Program-made: the position numbers and the translations under genes
Notes under the pieces: generated by a model
The model's database searches: none
The model's input: only the letters and a program-made list of their open reading frames with translations
What the model was told of the DNA's origin: nothing
DNA from: DASRDU01 sp035560235
GTDB lineage: Bacteria; Acidobacteriota; Blastocatellia; RBC074
Assembly: GCA_035560235.1 (NCBI GenBank)
Contig: DATMAG010000053.1
Coordinates: 1 to 23,730 of the forward strand
DNA: 23,730 nt
Direction of reading: 5' to 3'
Part shown: in pieces, positions 15,817 through 23,548 of the stretch
Numbering within the stretch: position 1 is the first letter of the stretch
How the letters are laid out: the number at the start of each line of letters is the position of its first letter

Positions 15817-18072
15817 TCAGGGGATTGAGACCACTTCCAGCGGCCCGGATGTTTTCAGGACTTTCACTGAGATTGAACCATCTGTCTGTCGCTCGAATCT
15901 CAGATCAGTGCTGGCGCGACCGACTCTGATGCGGCGGACTTCGAGCCACGAAATGAAATCGGGCAGCCGGGGCCGGACGATGCGCAGGCGCTGATCAAAG
16001 GCAGCGGGTTCAAGACCGAGCATGGTGGTGAGCAGATAAGGAATCGTTCCGGCGGCCCAGGCCTGCGGATGACACGCGACGGGATAGCGCACCGGGACGC
16101 CGTAATCGCGGCGATGAAAACCGGCGAAGACTTCGGGCAGGCGGTAATGCTCGAAGTTCATCGTCGCTTCGACAATGCCCATAAAGATGCGCTGCGCCGC
16201 GTCATCAAAACCGTAGCGGCGAAAGCCTGCGGCGATGAGCGAATTGTCGTGCGGCCAGACTGTGCCCAGATGATAGCCGATGGGGTTGTAACGCCGCTCC
16301 TGCGCCGAAAGCGTGCGCACGCCCCATTCATTGAACATATCATCGGCCATCAGCCGCTCCATTGTGCGGCGGGCCTTGTCGTCATCGGCAATGCCGGTCC
16401 AGAGCGCGTGGCCCGGATTTGAAGAGACGACCGTGACCGGCTGATTCCCGGCCTGCAGCGCCATTGCGTAAATGCCTTTCTCTTCCAGCCAGAAATCGCG
16501 ATTGAAGCGGGCACGCAGTTCATCAGCTTCGCGGCGCAGTTCATCAGCGCGCTGCGAGTCACCGCTGCGGCTGTACAACTCACTGATCAGTACCCTGGCC
16601 AGATATGCATAACCCTGCACTTCAACGAGCGCAATCGGCGGGCGCGCCAGCGTGCCGTCAGCATTGACAAGGGCATCACCTGAATCCTTCCAGCCCTGAT
16701 TGATCAGCCCGTTTTCAGAGGTGCTGGCATACTCGATGTAACCGTCGCCGTCCGAATCGCCGAACTGTTTCATCCAGTTCAGCGCCAGTTCGATGTTCTC
16801 GCGCAGTTCAGCAAAGAGAGACAAATCGCCGGTCCAGGCGGCGTGACAGCCGATCAGAACCAGAAAGAGCGGAGTCGCGTCAATCGTGCCGTAATACGGC
16901 GTGTGCGGGATTTCACCGAGGTGTGCCATTTCGCCGCAGCGCAGTTCGTGCAGGATTTTGCCCGGCTGCGCATCGCGCCAGTCATCAATCTGTCGGCACT
17001 GATACTGCGCGAGCAGTCTCAGTGTCCGGGCCGTCGGCTGCGGATCGAAGGCCAGCGTCTGCAGCGCCGTAATGATGCTGTCGCGGCCAAAGAGCGTGGC
17101 GAACCAGGGTAACCCGGCGGCGAAATATTCCTGTGTGTCGAGTCTGCTTTTCAGCATGTGCAGATCGCGCAGCGAACGATCCAGCATCGTGCCAAGCAGC
17201 AGCGAGTCGCTGCGAATCCCGGTTTCACCGGCGATCCAGGCATCGCAGGCGTGCTGCAATGACTGTCTGACCTGCTGATGTTCAGTCGGCTCAGGCCTGG
17301 CTGTGTGTGTGTCACCCGACTGCGAGGATTCAGTGATGACGAGTGAAATGGCCAGTTGCTTCTTCTCTTCCTGCTGCAGTGTGATCTCGAAATGCGCTGT
17401 CGTGCCGTCAGTGGCCTGCGGCGCGGGCGTGAAATGAATTGACAGAGTGCGCCTGATATTGTCCGCGCCGTCGTAAGTGAAACTGAGCGTGCCGTCCTGC
17501 CAGACCGGTTCGCGCAGCGTGCCGGGGTGTTCATCGAGCAGGCCGCGAATGGCGAAGACATCCTCGAACCCGGCCCTGAAGGTCAGCGAAAGCGGCAGGG
17601 TGACGTGACGGGCCTCGAAATTTTCGAGCGTGATCAGTTCCTCAAGCGCCGGTTTCGCGCTGTCAGCCAGGCGTTCCCATCTGAGTCCGATCTCTTCCTT
17701 GCGCAGCAGCCCGCCGTCAGAGAGCCTGATGTCAGGGTTCGTCAGTTGAAAGACGGCCTCGAACCCGCTCGCCGCAGTCGAAACCAGCGTCAGCGGGGCA
17801 GCCCCGGCCAGCTTCAGTTCATATCCGTTCAAATAGCGGCAGTCGTTGTAATAAAGCCCGAAGCCGTGACCGGTCGAGAGCGGAACCATTCCATCAGGAT
17901 CGGCCAGAAAGAACAGGTTTTCATGCTTGATCACTACCGCCTCAGCGATGCTGCGCGTCACTGAGGGCGTCCCGTGCGTCAGCACGCGCTGTTTGCGTTC
18001 GTGCCGCTCCTGCGGTGACAACTGATGATGACTCTTTTCAACGGCGTGCGCTGTCTGTTCCGGTTGCTGCAT
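15817..18072 (-). CDS. Glycogen debranching-type amylo-alpha-1,6-glucosidase
   Basis: The 751-residue protein has a beta-rich N-terminal domain (about 45-250, GDE_N_bis type; LFFLADPDGMVPLSTGHGFG followed by YYNDCRYLNGYEL) and an alpha/alpha six-hairpin catalytic domain (about 285-715). Typical family stretches are FATLFGRDSIITALQ (324-338), GWKDSGDALVNADG (460-473, containing a likely catalytic acid) and GTVWPHDNSLIAAGF (603-617). Such proteins hydrolyse alpha-1,6 branch points in glycogen or related alpha-glucans, or act on similar sugars. No signal peptide is visible, so it is probably cytoplasmic. The start at 18072 lacks a clear ribosome-binding site. It is not in an obvious glycogen operon: the gene behind it on the same strand encodes an amino-acid lyase. 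Confidence 0.85.
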   Translation of the reverse strand: MQQPEQTAHAVEKSHHQLSPQERHERKQRVLTHGTPSVTRSIAEAVVIKHENLFFLADPDGMVPLSTGHGFGLYYNDCRYLNGYELKLAGAAPLTLVSTAASGFEAVFQLTNPDIRLSDGGLLRKEEIGLRWERLADSAKPALEELITLENFEARHVTLPLSLTFRAGFEDVFAIRGLLDEHPGTLREPVWQDGTLSFTYDGADNIRRTLSIHFTPAPQATDGTTAHFEITLQQEEKKQLAISLVITESSQSGDTHTARPEPTEHQQVRQSLQHACDAWIAGETGIRSDSLLLGTMLDRSLRDLHMLKSRLDTQEYFAAGLPWFATLFGRDSIITALQTLAFDPQPTARTLRLLAQYQCRQIDDWRDAQPGKILHELRCGEMAHLGEIPHTPYYGTIDATPLFLVLIGCHAAWTGDLSLFAELRENIELALNWMKQFGDSDGDGYIEYASTSENGLINQGWKDSGDALVNADGTLARPPIALVEVQGYAYLARVLISELYSRSGDSQRADELRREADELRARFNRDFWLEEKGIYAMALQAGNQPVTVVSSNPGHALWTGIADDDKARRTMERLMADDMFNEWGVRTLSAQERRYNPIGYHLGTVWPHDNSLIAAGFRRYGFDDAAQRIFMGIVEATMNFEHYRLPEVFAGFHRRDYGVPVRYPVACHPQAWAAGTIPYLLTTMLGLEPAAFDQRLRIVRPRLPDFISWLEVRRIRVGRASTDLRFERQTDGSISVKVLKTSGPLEVVSIP

Positions 18073-18161
18073 GCAAAAACGATGTTGTGCGAGCGATTCA
18101 GGCTGCTCGCAGCCAAAGTAAGCTCAGGTTCATTCTCCGGCTTTCTGTGTCGCGCCTGACA

Positions 18162-18167
18162 ATTATA
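18162..18167 (-). promoter_or_regulatory. Candidate -10 box for the debranching-enzyme gene
   Basis: A perfect TATAAT on the minus strand lies about 90 bases upstream of the ATG at 18072, in the 193-bp gap after the ammonia-lyase gene. No good -35 box is found at 16-18 bp. The leader would contain a 7-bp stem (18088-18094 with 18105-18111, TGCGAGC/GCTCGCA). Confidence 0.35.
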
Positions 18168-18265
18168 ACCTTTGAGCGATTCGCACGCCTCCCGCGAAAT
18201 ATGCCGGAACCGGCAGCAGGGCTTTCGCTTCCCGATCTGATCCGGCTCGTTCCTGTGCTACCTCA

Positions 18266-19369
18266 TCACCCGGCAATCCGCTGGAATAAATCAGGATCGG
18301 TCACCCCTTCAGTTGCGATGACCAGCACGCGGGATTGTGCATTGATGCGGGCGGCCTCGCGAAGCGGGGCGAGCGTTTCATCGCGCAGCAGCGCCAGCAG
18401 CGAAGCCAGCCCGCACGCGCCCGAAGCACCGGCTGCAATTGCCGGATCACTGCCTGCCGGATGCGCCAGCATTCGCATCGCTGCGGCGCACCATTCATCG
18501 TCAATCGCAATGAAAGCGTCGGCAGCAGCGGTAATCACCGGCAGCGCAATTGACGATCCTTCGCCGCACCGCAGGCATTCCATCATCGTCGCAGGCGGGT
18601 CAGGCAATGTAACCGGATGCCCGGCCATCGCCGCAGCAAGCAGACACGCTGAACCCGCCGGTTCGCAGGCAATGAAAAAGGGGCGTTCGTCGCCATCGTG
18701 AAAACAGAACCAGCTCAGCGCCGCGCAGACCAGCCCGCCGACTCCGCCCTGCACTAAAACAATGTCAGGCGGCCTGTCCCACTGCGCAGCGGCCTCAGCA
18801 ACCACCCGCGTGTAGCCAGCCTTGATCCAGCTCGGAATCTGTTCATAACCGGGCCACGACGTATCAGAAACAACGATCCAGCCGTTAGCCGCCGCGTCCT
18901 CTGCCGCCTGCCTGACGGCGAAATCATAATTGCCGCTGCTCGTGACGACTTCAGCGCCTTCATCTTTAATGGCTGCGATTCGCGCCGGAGCAGCATCAAC
19001 GGGAACATAGATGCGCGCCTTCAATCCGCGATCATGCGCCGCGCGAGCCAGCGCGCGACCGTGATTGCCAGCCGTCGCCGCCACCAGCACCGCGTCTGAA
19101 GTCAGCCGCCCTGCTCGCCGCAACTGCTCAAGCGTGAAAGCAACGCCCGTGATTTTGAAGGCAGGCAGCCCGGCCCGCGCCGTTTCATCTTTCAGCATCA
19201 GTTCACCGATGCCGAGCTGCGCGGCCAGTTCAGGCAGATGCCGCAGCGGCGTCGGTCGAATCTGCTGCTGATGATCGTAAAAAGCCGCCACCTCAGCATA
19301 TTCTTCAGCCGTGAACAGGCCGCGAGTCGAAGTCTGACGCGATGACGAGTTGATGAAGTAATGGTTCAT
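18266..19369 (-). CDS. Diaminopropionate ammonia-lyase-like PLP enzyme
   Basis: The 367-residue protein is a fold-type II PLP enzyme. The cofactor lysine is Lys72 in AFKITG, the phosphate-binding region is GGVGG, and the stretches VVSDTSWPGYEQIPSWIKAGY and CEPAGSACLLAAAMAGHPVTL match diaminopropionate ammonia-lyase (DpaL/YgeX), which converts 2,3-diaminopropionate to pyruvate and ammonia. The Asp in the DpaL motif T-D-G-N-H-G, which removes the proton from the D-isomer, is replaced by Ala100 (ATAGNHGRALA). The enzyme may therefore use only L-isomers or another beta-substituted amino acid. It is about 30 residues shorter than typical DpaL. The start lies 7 bp from a palindromic repeat and shows no ribosome-binding site. 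A threonine dehydratase-like activity is the alternative. Confidence 0.8.
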   Translation of the reverse strand: MNHYFINSSSRQTSTRGLFTAEEYAEVAAFYDHQQQIRPTPLRHLPELAAQLGIGELMLKDETARAGLPAFKITGVAFTLEQLRRAGRLTSDAVLVAATAGNHGRALARAAHDRGLKARIYVPVDAAPARIAAIKDEGAEVVTSSGNYDFAVRQAAEDAAANGWIVVSDTSWPGYEQIPSWIKAGYTRVVAEAAAQWDRPPDIVLVQGGVGGLVCAALSWFCFHDGDERPFFIACEPAGSACLLAAAMAGHPVTLPDPPATMMECLRCGEGSSIALPVITAAADAFIAIDDEWCAAAMRMLAHPAGSDPAIAAGASGACGLASLLALLRDETLAPLREAARINAQSRVLVIATEGVTDPDLFQRIAG

Positions 19370-19376
19370 AGCAGTA

Positions 19377-19480
19377 AAGAAGAGAGATGACGGAACAGAC
19401 GGAAAATACGGAATACACGGAATCAGGCCCGAAAATCAATGCGTCATGCTGTTTCCGTCTGTTCCGTCATCTCTCTTCTT
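19377..19480. repeat. Intergenic palindromic element (copy A of the ACGGAA-unit family)
   Basis: Perfect 29-bp inverted arms (19377-19405 and 19452-19480) surround a 46-base loop. The left side is built from consecutive 9-base units of the form nACGGAAnn. The core AGAGAGATGACGGAACAGAC recurs in both arms of a second element at 22614-22726. It lies between the divergent ammonia-lyase and Gfo/Idh/MocA genes, only 7 bp from the former's start codon. Confidence 0.85.
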
Positions 19481-19498
19481 CTTCGCCGCAGGCTGTTT

Positions 19499-19504
19499 TA
19501 TAGT
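19499..19504 (+). promoter_or_regulatory. Candidate -10 box for the Gfo/Idh/MocA operon
   Basis: TATAGT (5 of 6 to consensus) lies 33 bases before the ATG at 19538, just outside the palindromic element. A matching -35 is poor (TTCTTC at 19476-19481) and would overlap the end of the palindrome. Confidence 0.3.
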
Positions 19505-19537
19505 GCAGGCCGTCAGCTTCAGACCGGAACATTCCTT

Positions 19538-20605
19538 ATGAAAATTGCGGGCATTAATTTCGATCACTTTCATATGGGCGACCTGCTGCGGATGGCTTTT
19601 ACTCATCCGCAAGCGGAGCTTGTCGGCATCTGCGATGAACAGCCTGAGCGAATGCGTGACGCGGCGCGCAACTTTGCGATCCCGCCTGAACGGGTCTTTA
19701 CCGATTACCGCGAATGTCTGCAGGCGACAAAACCCGACCTTGTGATTTTATGCCCCGCAACTGCCGGGCACGCTGAATGGGTCGAAAAGGTCGCACCGTT
19801 CGGCGTTCACATTCTGCTTGAAAAGCCTATGGCGGCATCGCTTGCTGACGCTGACGCAATGATCGTCGCAATGAAAGCGACATCCCGCACGCTCGCTATC
19901 AACTGGCCGCTGGTGTGGTATCCCGCGCATCGCACTGCCAAACGCCTGTGCGATGAAGGCGTAATCGGTGACGTAATCGAAGTTCATTATTACGGCGGCA
20001 ATCGCGGCCCGCTCTATCACGTCGCTGACAAGGTCGAAGTCAGCGAGGCCGAAGTGCAGCAGCGCAAGCCGTCAAGCTGGTTCTATCAAAATGAGAGCGG
20101 CGGCGGTTCGCTGCTCGATTATCTCGGTTACGGCGTGACGCTCGGCACGTGGTTTCTGAATGGCAAAGCACCGCTTGAAATAACCACAGTAGTTGATGAA
20201 CCGCCGGGCCTCGAAGTTGACGAACACAGCATCACGATTGCGCGTTACGAGTCTGGCCTGTCGAAATTTGAAACGCGGTGGGGAACCTTCACTGACCCCT
20301 GGACTCATCAGCCGCAGCCGAAATGCGGCTTCGTCATCGTCGGCACGGCAGGCACCATCAGCAGTTACGACGGCGAACCGCTGATTCGCGTGCAGACCAG
20401 AGACAACCGCGCCGGATTTGAACTGCCGGTTGATACGTTCGAAGCTCCGCACCGCAACCCGGTCGAACACGTGATTCACTGCCTCGAAACCGGCGAACCG
20501 CTGATTGGCCCGCTGACTACGGAACTGAGCCGCATCGGTCAGCAGATCGTTGACACTGCCCTCATCAGCGCGAAAGAGAAACGAACAGTCAGACTGCTGA
20601 ACTGA
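19538..20605 (+). CDS. Gfo/Idh/MocA-family oxidoreductase (first of two)
   Basis: The 355-residue protein belongs to the NAD(P)-dependent sugar or sugar-derivative oxidoreductases. The Rossmann start is unusual: MKIAGINFDHFHMGDLL lacks the standard G-x-G-x-x-G, but VGICDEQPERM supplies the second strand with its acidic residue, and the substrate-binding signature EKP is at 95-97 (HILLEKPMA). The C-terminal beta-sheet domain begins about residue 130. The start at 19538 is chosen because the family alignment begins at MKIAGI; the frame upstream passes through the palindromic repeat. No strong ribosome-binding site is seen. It is the first gene of a five-gene co-directional series. The substrate is unknown. 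Confidence 0.85.
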   Translation: MKIAGINFDHFHMGDLLRMAFTHPQAELVGICDEQPERMRDAARNFAIPPERVFTDYRECLQATKPDLVILCPATAGHAEWVEKVAPFGVHILLEKPMAASLADADAMIVAMKATSRTLAINWPLVWYPAHRTAKRLCDEGVIGDVIEVHYYGGNRGPLYHVADKVEVSEAEVQQRKPSSWFYQNESGGGSLLDYLGYGVTLGTWFLNGKAPLEITTVVDEPPGLEVDEHSITIARYESGLSKFETRWGTFTDPWTHQPQPKCGFVIVGTAGTISSYDGEPLIRVQTRDNRAGFELPVDTFEAPHRNPVEHVIHCLETGEPLIGPLTTELSRIGQQIVDTALISAKEKRTVRLLN

Positions 20606-20606
20606 A

Positions 20607-20690
20607 TCCAGCCACGAACGAACACGAACCATCACGAATGAAGAAAAACGAAAAAAGATCCGTGAAAATTCGTGTTCATTCGTGGCTGAA
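20607..20690. repeat. Intergenic palindromic element with 10-base CACGAA units
   Basis: Arms at 20607-20636 and 20661-20690 match in 25 of 30 positions around a 24-base loop. Each arm is built of 10-base units of the form nCACGAAnnn. It fills almost the whole gap between the two oxidoreductase genes and ends 11 bp before the ATG of the second. Confidence 0.85.
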
Positions 20691-20701
20691 GTGAAACGAT
20701 C

Positions 20702-21823
20702 ATGAACGATTCCCTGGCAGACGATTACGGGTTGAGCAGAGTGGAAACGGCGACGCGGATCGCCGCGCCACGGCTCGCTTACGAACCGCGCAATCCGCAA
20801 TCGTATCAGCCGGGCATCGGCCTGATCGGGTGCGGCGGCATTGCCGTGCAGCATCTGAACGCTTACCGCCACGCCGGTTATCGCATTGCGGCCCTGTGTG
20901 ATCGCACTGAAACCAAAGCCCGCGAATATCAGGCAAAGTTTTTTCCTGACGCCTTTGTGACGACCGATTACCGTGAACTGCTCGCCCGCGATGAAATCGA
21001 AGTTGTGGACATTGCGACTCACCCGGCTGATCGTCTGCCGCTGATTGAATCCGCGCTGCGTTCAGGCCGTCACGTGCTGAGTCAGAAACCTTTTGTGACT
21101 GATCTGGATGAAGGCGAGCGGCTGGTTGAACTGGCTGACAGGCTGAAGCTGAAGCTGGCTGTCAATCAGAATGGCCGCTGGTCGCCGCATTTCAGTTACA
21201 TCAGCCAGGCCGTCAGCGCGGGCCTGATCGGCGCGGTGCAAAGCGTCAGCTTCACGCTGCACTGGGATCATTCGTGGATCATCGGCACGCCGTTCGAGCG
21301 GATTCATCACCTGCTGCTCTTTGATTTTGCGATTCACTGGTTCGATCTGGCCGCGCATTTTTTCAGCGGCAGAGCGGCTCAGCAGGTCTTTGCCAGCGTC
21401 GCGCATTCAGTCAGTCAGCACGCGCTGCCGCCGATGCTGGCACACGCGGTCATTGAATTTGAAGGCGGGCAGGCGACGCTGACACTGAACGGCAATGTCA
21501 CGCACGGTCAGGAAGACCGGACATTTGTGGCAGGCAGTGATGGTTCAATCACGAGCGCGGGGCCGAGCCTGTCCGATCAGACGGTCACGCTGTACACTGC
21601 CCCTGGTGTTGCTGTGCCTGAATTGCAGGGCACGTGGTTCCGCGAAGGCTTTCACGGCGCAATGGGCGAACTGCTCTGCGCCATCGAAGAGAACCGCGAA
21701 CCCGTCAACAACGCCCGCGATAACCTGCGCAGCCTTGCGCTGTGCTTCGCCGCCATCGCCAGTGCCGATGAAAGTATGCCGAAAGCGCCGGGACAGGTGC
21801 GAATGATCAAAACTGAAATTTGA
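20702..21823 (+). CDS. Gfo/Idh/MocA-family oxidoreductase (second of two)
   Basis: The 373-residue protein has a classical dinucleotide-binding start GIGLIGCGGIAVQHL (38-52) after about 37 extra N-terminal residues, then ALCDRTETKA. The usual E-K-P substrate motif is S-Q-K-P at 127-130 (HVLSQKPF), with the catalytically important Lys129 kept. The DFAIHWFDLAAHF stretch supplies the His/Asp pair common in these enzymes. It is not a duplicate of the preceding gene: similarity is limited to the fold. The SIS-domain gene follows after 12 bp, so translation is probably coupled. The substrate is unknown; a sugar, polyol or glycoside oxidation is likely by family. Confidence 0.88.
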   Translation: MNDSLADDYGLSRVETATRIAAPRLAYEPRNPQSYQPGIGLIGCGGIAVQHLNAYRHAGYRIAALCDRTETKAREYQAKFFPDAFVTTDYRELLARDEIEVVDIATHPADRLPLIESALRSGRHVLSQKPFVTDLDEGERLVELADRLKLKLAVNQNGRWSPHFSYISQAVSAGLIGAVQSVSFTLHWDHSWIIGTPFERIHHLLLFDFAIHWFDLAAHFFSGRAAQQVFASVAHSVSQHALPPMLAHAVIEFEGGQATLTLNGNVTHGQEDRTFVAGSDGSITSAGPSLSDQTVTLYTAPGVAVPELQGTWFREGFHGAMGELLCAIEENREPVNNARDNLRSLALCFAAIASADESMPKAPGQVRMIKTEI

Positions 21824-21835
21824 AATCTGAGATTC

Positions 21836-22606
21836 ATGAACGCAGCTCTTACTTACTTCGACAAAACTCTTGCAATTCTCAATCACATCCGCGAAAAGCA
21901 GATGGAAAACATTGAACGCGCCGCTGCGATCTGTGCTGACAGCATTGGCAGCGGCGGGCTGGTCTTTTTGTTTGGCAACGGGCATTCGCGGATGATGTGC
22001 GAAGAGATGACGCCACGCCAGGGCTGCTTTGTCGGCTGGGTGGCGCTGGTTGAACTCGCGCTTTCGAATCACGCGAGCATTGTCGGCGCAAACGGATTGC
22101 GCGCTCCGCTCTATCTGGAAAAATACGAAGGCTATGCCGAAGAGATTCTGAAAGGCTTCAGCTTCGGCCCGCACGACGCCTTCATTGTGATTTCAACGAG
22201 TGGCATCCGGCCCGTAGTCGTTGAAATGGCGATGGGCGCACAGGCACGCGGCCTGCCGGTGATTGCAATGTGTTCGCGGCAGCATTGCGAACAATCCGTT
22301 CCTGCGCACTCATCGGGCAAAAAGCTGATTGACGTGGCTGATGTCGTGATTGACAACGGCTGCCCGCCAGGTGATTGCGTGGTTGAACTCGAAGGGCTGG
22401 AATGGCGCACCGGGCCGACTTCAACTGTGACGGGCGGAATGATTATCAATATGCTGCGCTCGCGTGTCGCTGAACTGCTGCTTGAGCGCGGACACCAGCC
22501 GGTGCTGCTGCCAAGTCATCAATTCGTCGGCAACACCAGCGCACAGCAGCAGCTTGAGCATTTCTACGATGCATACCGCCGCAGCCTGGCGCATCTGTAT
22601 CAATGA
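21836..22606 (+). CDS. SIS-domain protein, UPF0309-like
   Basis: The 256-residue cytoplasmic protein has a sugar-isomerase (SIS) fold. The phosphosugar-binding loops are LFGNGHSRMMCEE (45-57) and ISTSGIRPVVVEMA (119-132). The length and the opening MNAALTYFDKTLAILNHI fit the UPF0309 subgroup, which binds phosphosugars but whose reaction is unassigned. SIS proteins isomerise or deaminate sugar phosphates, or act as sensors. Its place between two sugar oxidoreductases and an SDR gene argues for a catabolic sugar-phosphate step. It has no helix-turn-helix part, so it is not an RpiR-type regulator. Confidence 0.82.
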   Translation: MNAALTYFDKTLAILNHIREKQMENIERAAAICADSIGSGGLVFLFGNGHSRMMCEEMTPRQGCFVGWVALVELALSNHASIVGANGLRAPLYLEKYEGYAEEILKGFSFGPHDAFIVISTSGIRPVVVEMAMGAQARGLPVIAMCSRQHCEQSVPAHSSGKKLIDVADVVIDNGCPPGDCVVELEGLEWRTGPTSTVTGGMIINMLRSRVAELLLERGHQPVLLPSHQFVGNTSAQQQLEHFYDAYRRSLAHLYQ

Positions 22607-22613
22607 ACAAACA

Positions 22614-22726
22614 GAAGAGAGATGACGGAACAGACGGAAATAACGGAACAGACGAAAGAAGAATTGCCCCCTGCCTGAAGTGTTTCGTGTGTTCCGTTAT
22701 TTCCGTCTGTTCCGTCATCTCTCTTC
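22614..22726. repeat. Intergenic palindromic element (copy B of the ACGGAA-unit family)
   Basis: Arms of 44 bp (22614-22657 and 22683-22726) pair with a single mismatch around a 25-base loop. The left arm is made of 9-base units (GACGGAACA, GACGGAAAT, AACGGAACA). It shares over 25 identical bases per arm with the element at 19377-19480, whereas the loops differ. It fills most of the gap between the SIS and SDR genes and would fold into a very stable hairpin in a shared transcript. Confidence 0.9.
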
Positions 22727-22745
22727 CTGATTTGTTGATGAGGCA

Positions 22746-23543
22746 ATGACGACATTACTGCACGACAAAGTAATTCTGATTACCGGAGCCACAGGCATTG
22801 CTGCGGCAACGGCGCGGCTGGCTGCGCGGTCAGGCGCGAAAGTTTTCTTTGTCAGCAACAATGACGAGCAATGTCAGGCGCTGGCTGAAACGCTGCGCGC
22901 TGAGAACGGGCAGTGCGATTTTGCTGTTGCTGACCTGACGCGGCCTGATGAAGTCGCTGAAGCAGTCCGGCGCTGCCTGATGAAATTCACGCGGATTGAT
23001 GCGCTGTTCAATGTCGTCGGCATCAGCGGTCGCCGCTTCGGTGACGGCCCGGTTCACGAATGCACAATTGATGGCTGGCAGGTGACGATGGAAACAAACG
23101 TCACCAGCGCCTTTTTGATGTCCCGCGAAGTCATTCGTGAAATGCTGCGCCAGCCGCAGTCATCAAACGGATTGCGCGGCGCGATTCTGAATATGACCAG
23201 CGTGCTGGCCTTCGCGCCTGAACCTGAAAACTTCGCCACGCACGCTTACGCCGCCAGCAAAGGTGCGATCATCAGCCTGACCAAAGCGATGGCCGCTTAT
23301 TACGCGCCGCTGAAAATCCGCATCAACGCCATCGCGCCAGGCCTGACCCGCACGCCGATGAGCGCCCGCGCGCAGGCGAATGAAACCATTCTCGAACTGA
23401 TGAAAACAAAACAACCGCTCAGCGAAGACCTGATCGAAGCCGAAGACGTGGCCCGCACCGCCCTCTTTTTACTGAGCGACGAAGCGCGTTACATCACGGG
23501 CGAGGTCATCACAGTTGATGCCGGATGGAGCGTGAGCAGTTGA
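22746..23543 (+). CDS. Short-chain dehydrogenase/reductase (SDR)
   Basis: The 265-residue classical SDR oxidises or reduces an alcohol/carbonyl using NAD(P). The cofactor motif is TGATGIAAATA (13-23, a variant of T-G-x-x-x-G-I), the catalytic triad is Ser152, Tyr168 and Lys172 (HAYAASKGA), and NAIAPGLTRTPM and YITGEVITVDAGWS are the usual C-terminal signatures. GAGG lies four bases before the ATG. The stop is followed after 5 bp by the next start, so the two genes are coupled. It is probably the second or third oxidation step in the same sugar pathway as the upstream oxidoreductases. Confidence 0.9.
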   Translation: MTTLLHDKVILITGATGIAAATARLAARSGAKVFFVSNNDEQCQALAETLRAENGQCDFAVADLTRPDEVAEAVRRCLMKFTRIDALFNVVGISGRRFGDGPVHECTIDGWQVTMETNVTSAFLMSREVIREMLRQPQSSNGLRGAILNMTSVLAFAPEPENFATHAYAASKGAIISLTKAMAAYYAPLKIRINAIAPGLTRTPMSARAQANETILELMKTKQPLSEDLIEAEDVARTALFLLSDEARYITGEVITVDAGWSVSS

Positions 23544-23548
23544 AAGGT

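Noticed and set aside
20072..21022. Minus-strand open frame of about 316 codons
   Set aside because: It is antisense to both oxidoreductase genes and runs through the palindromic repeat between them. It has no family resemblance.
22614..22726. Rho-independent terminator between the SIS and SDR genes
   Set aside because: The stem is very long and lacks a following run of T, and the same arms occur elsewhere at a divergent gene pair. A dispersed palindromic element fits better.
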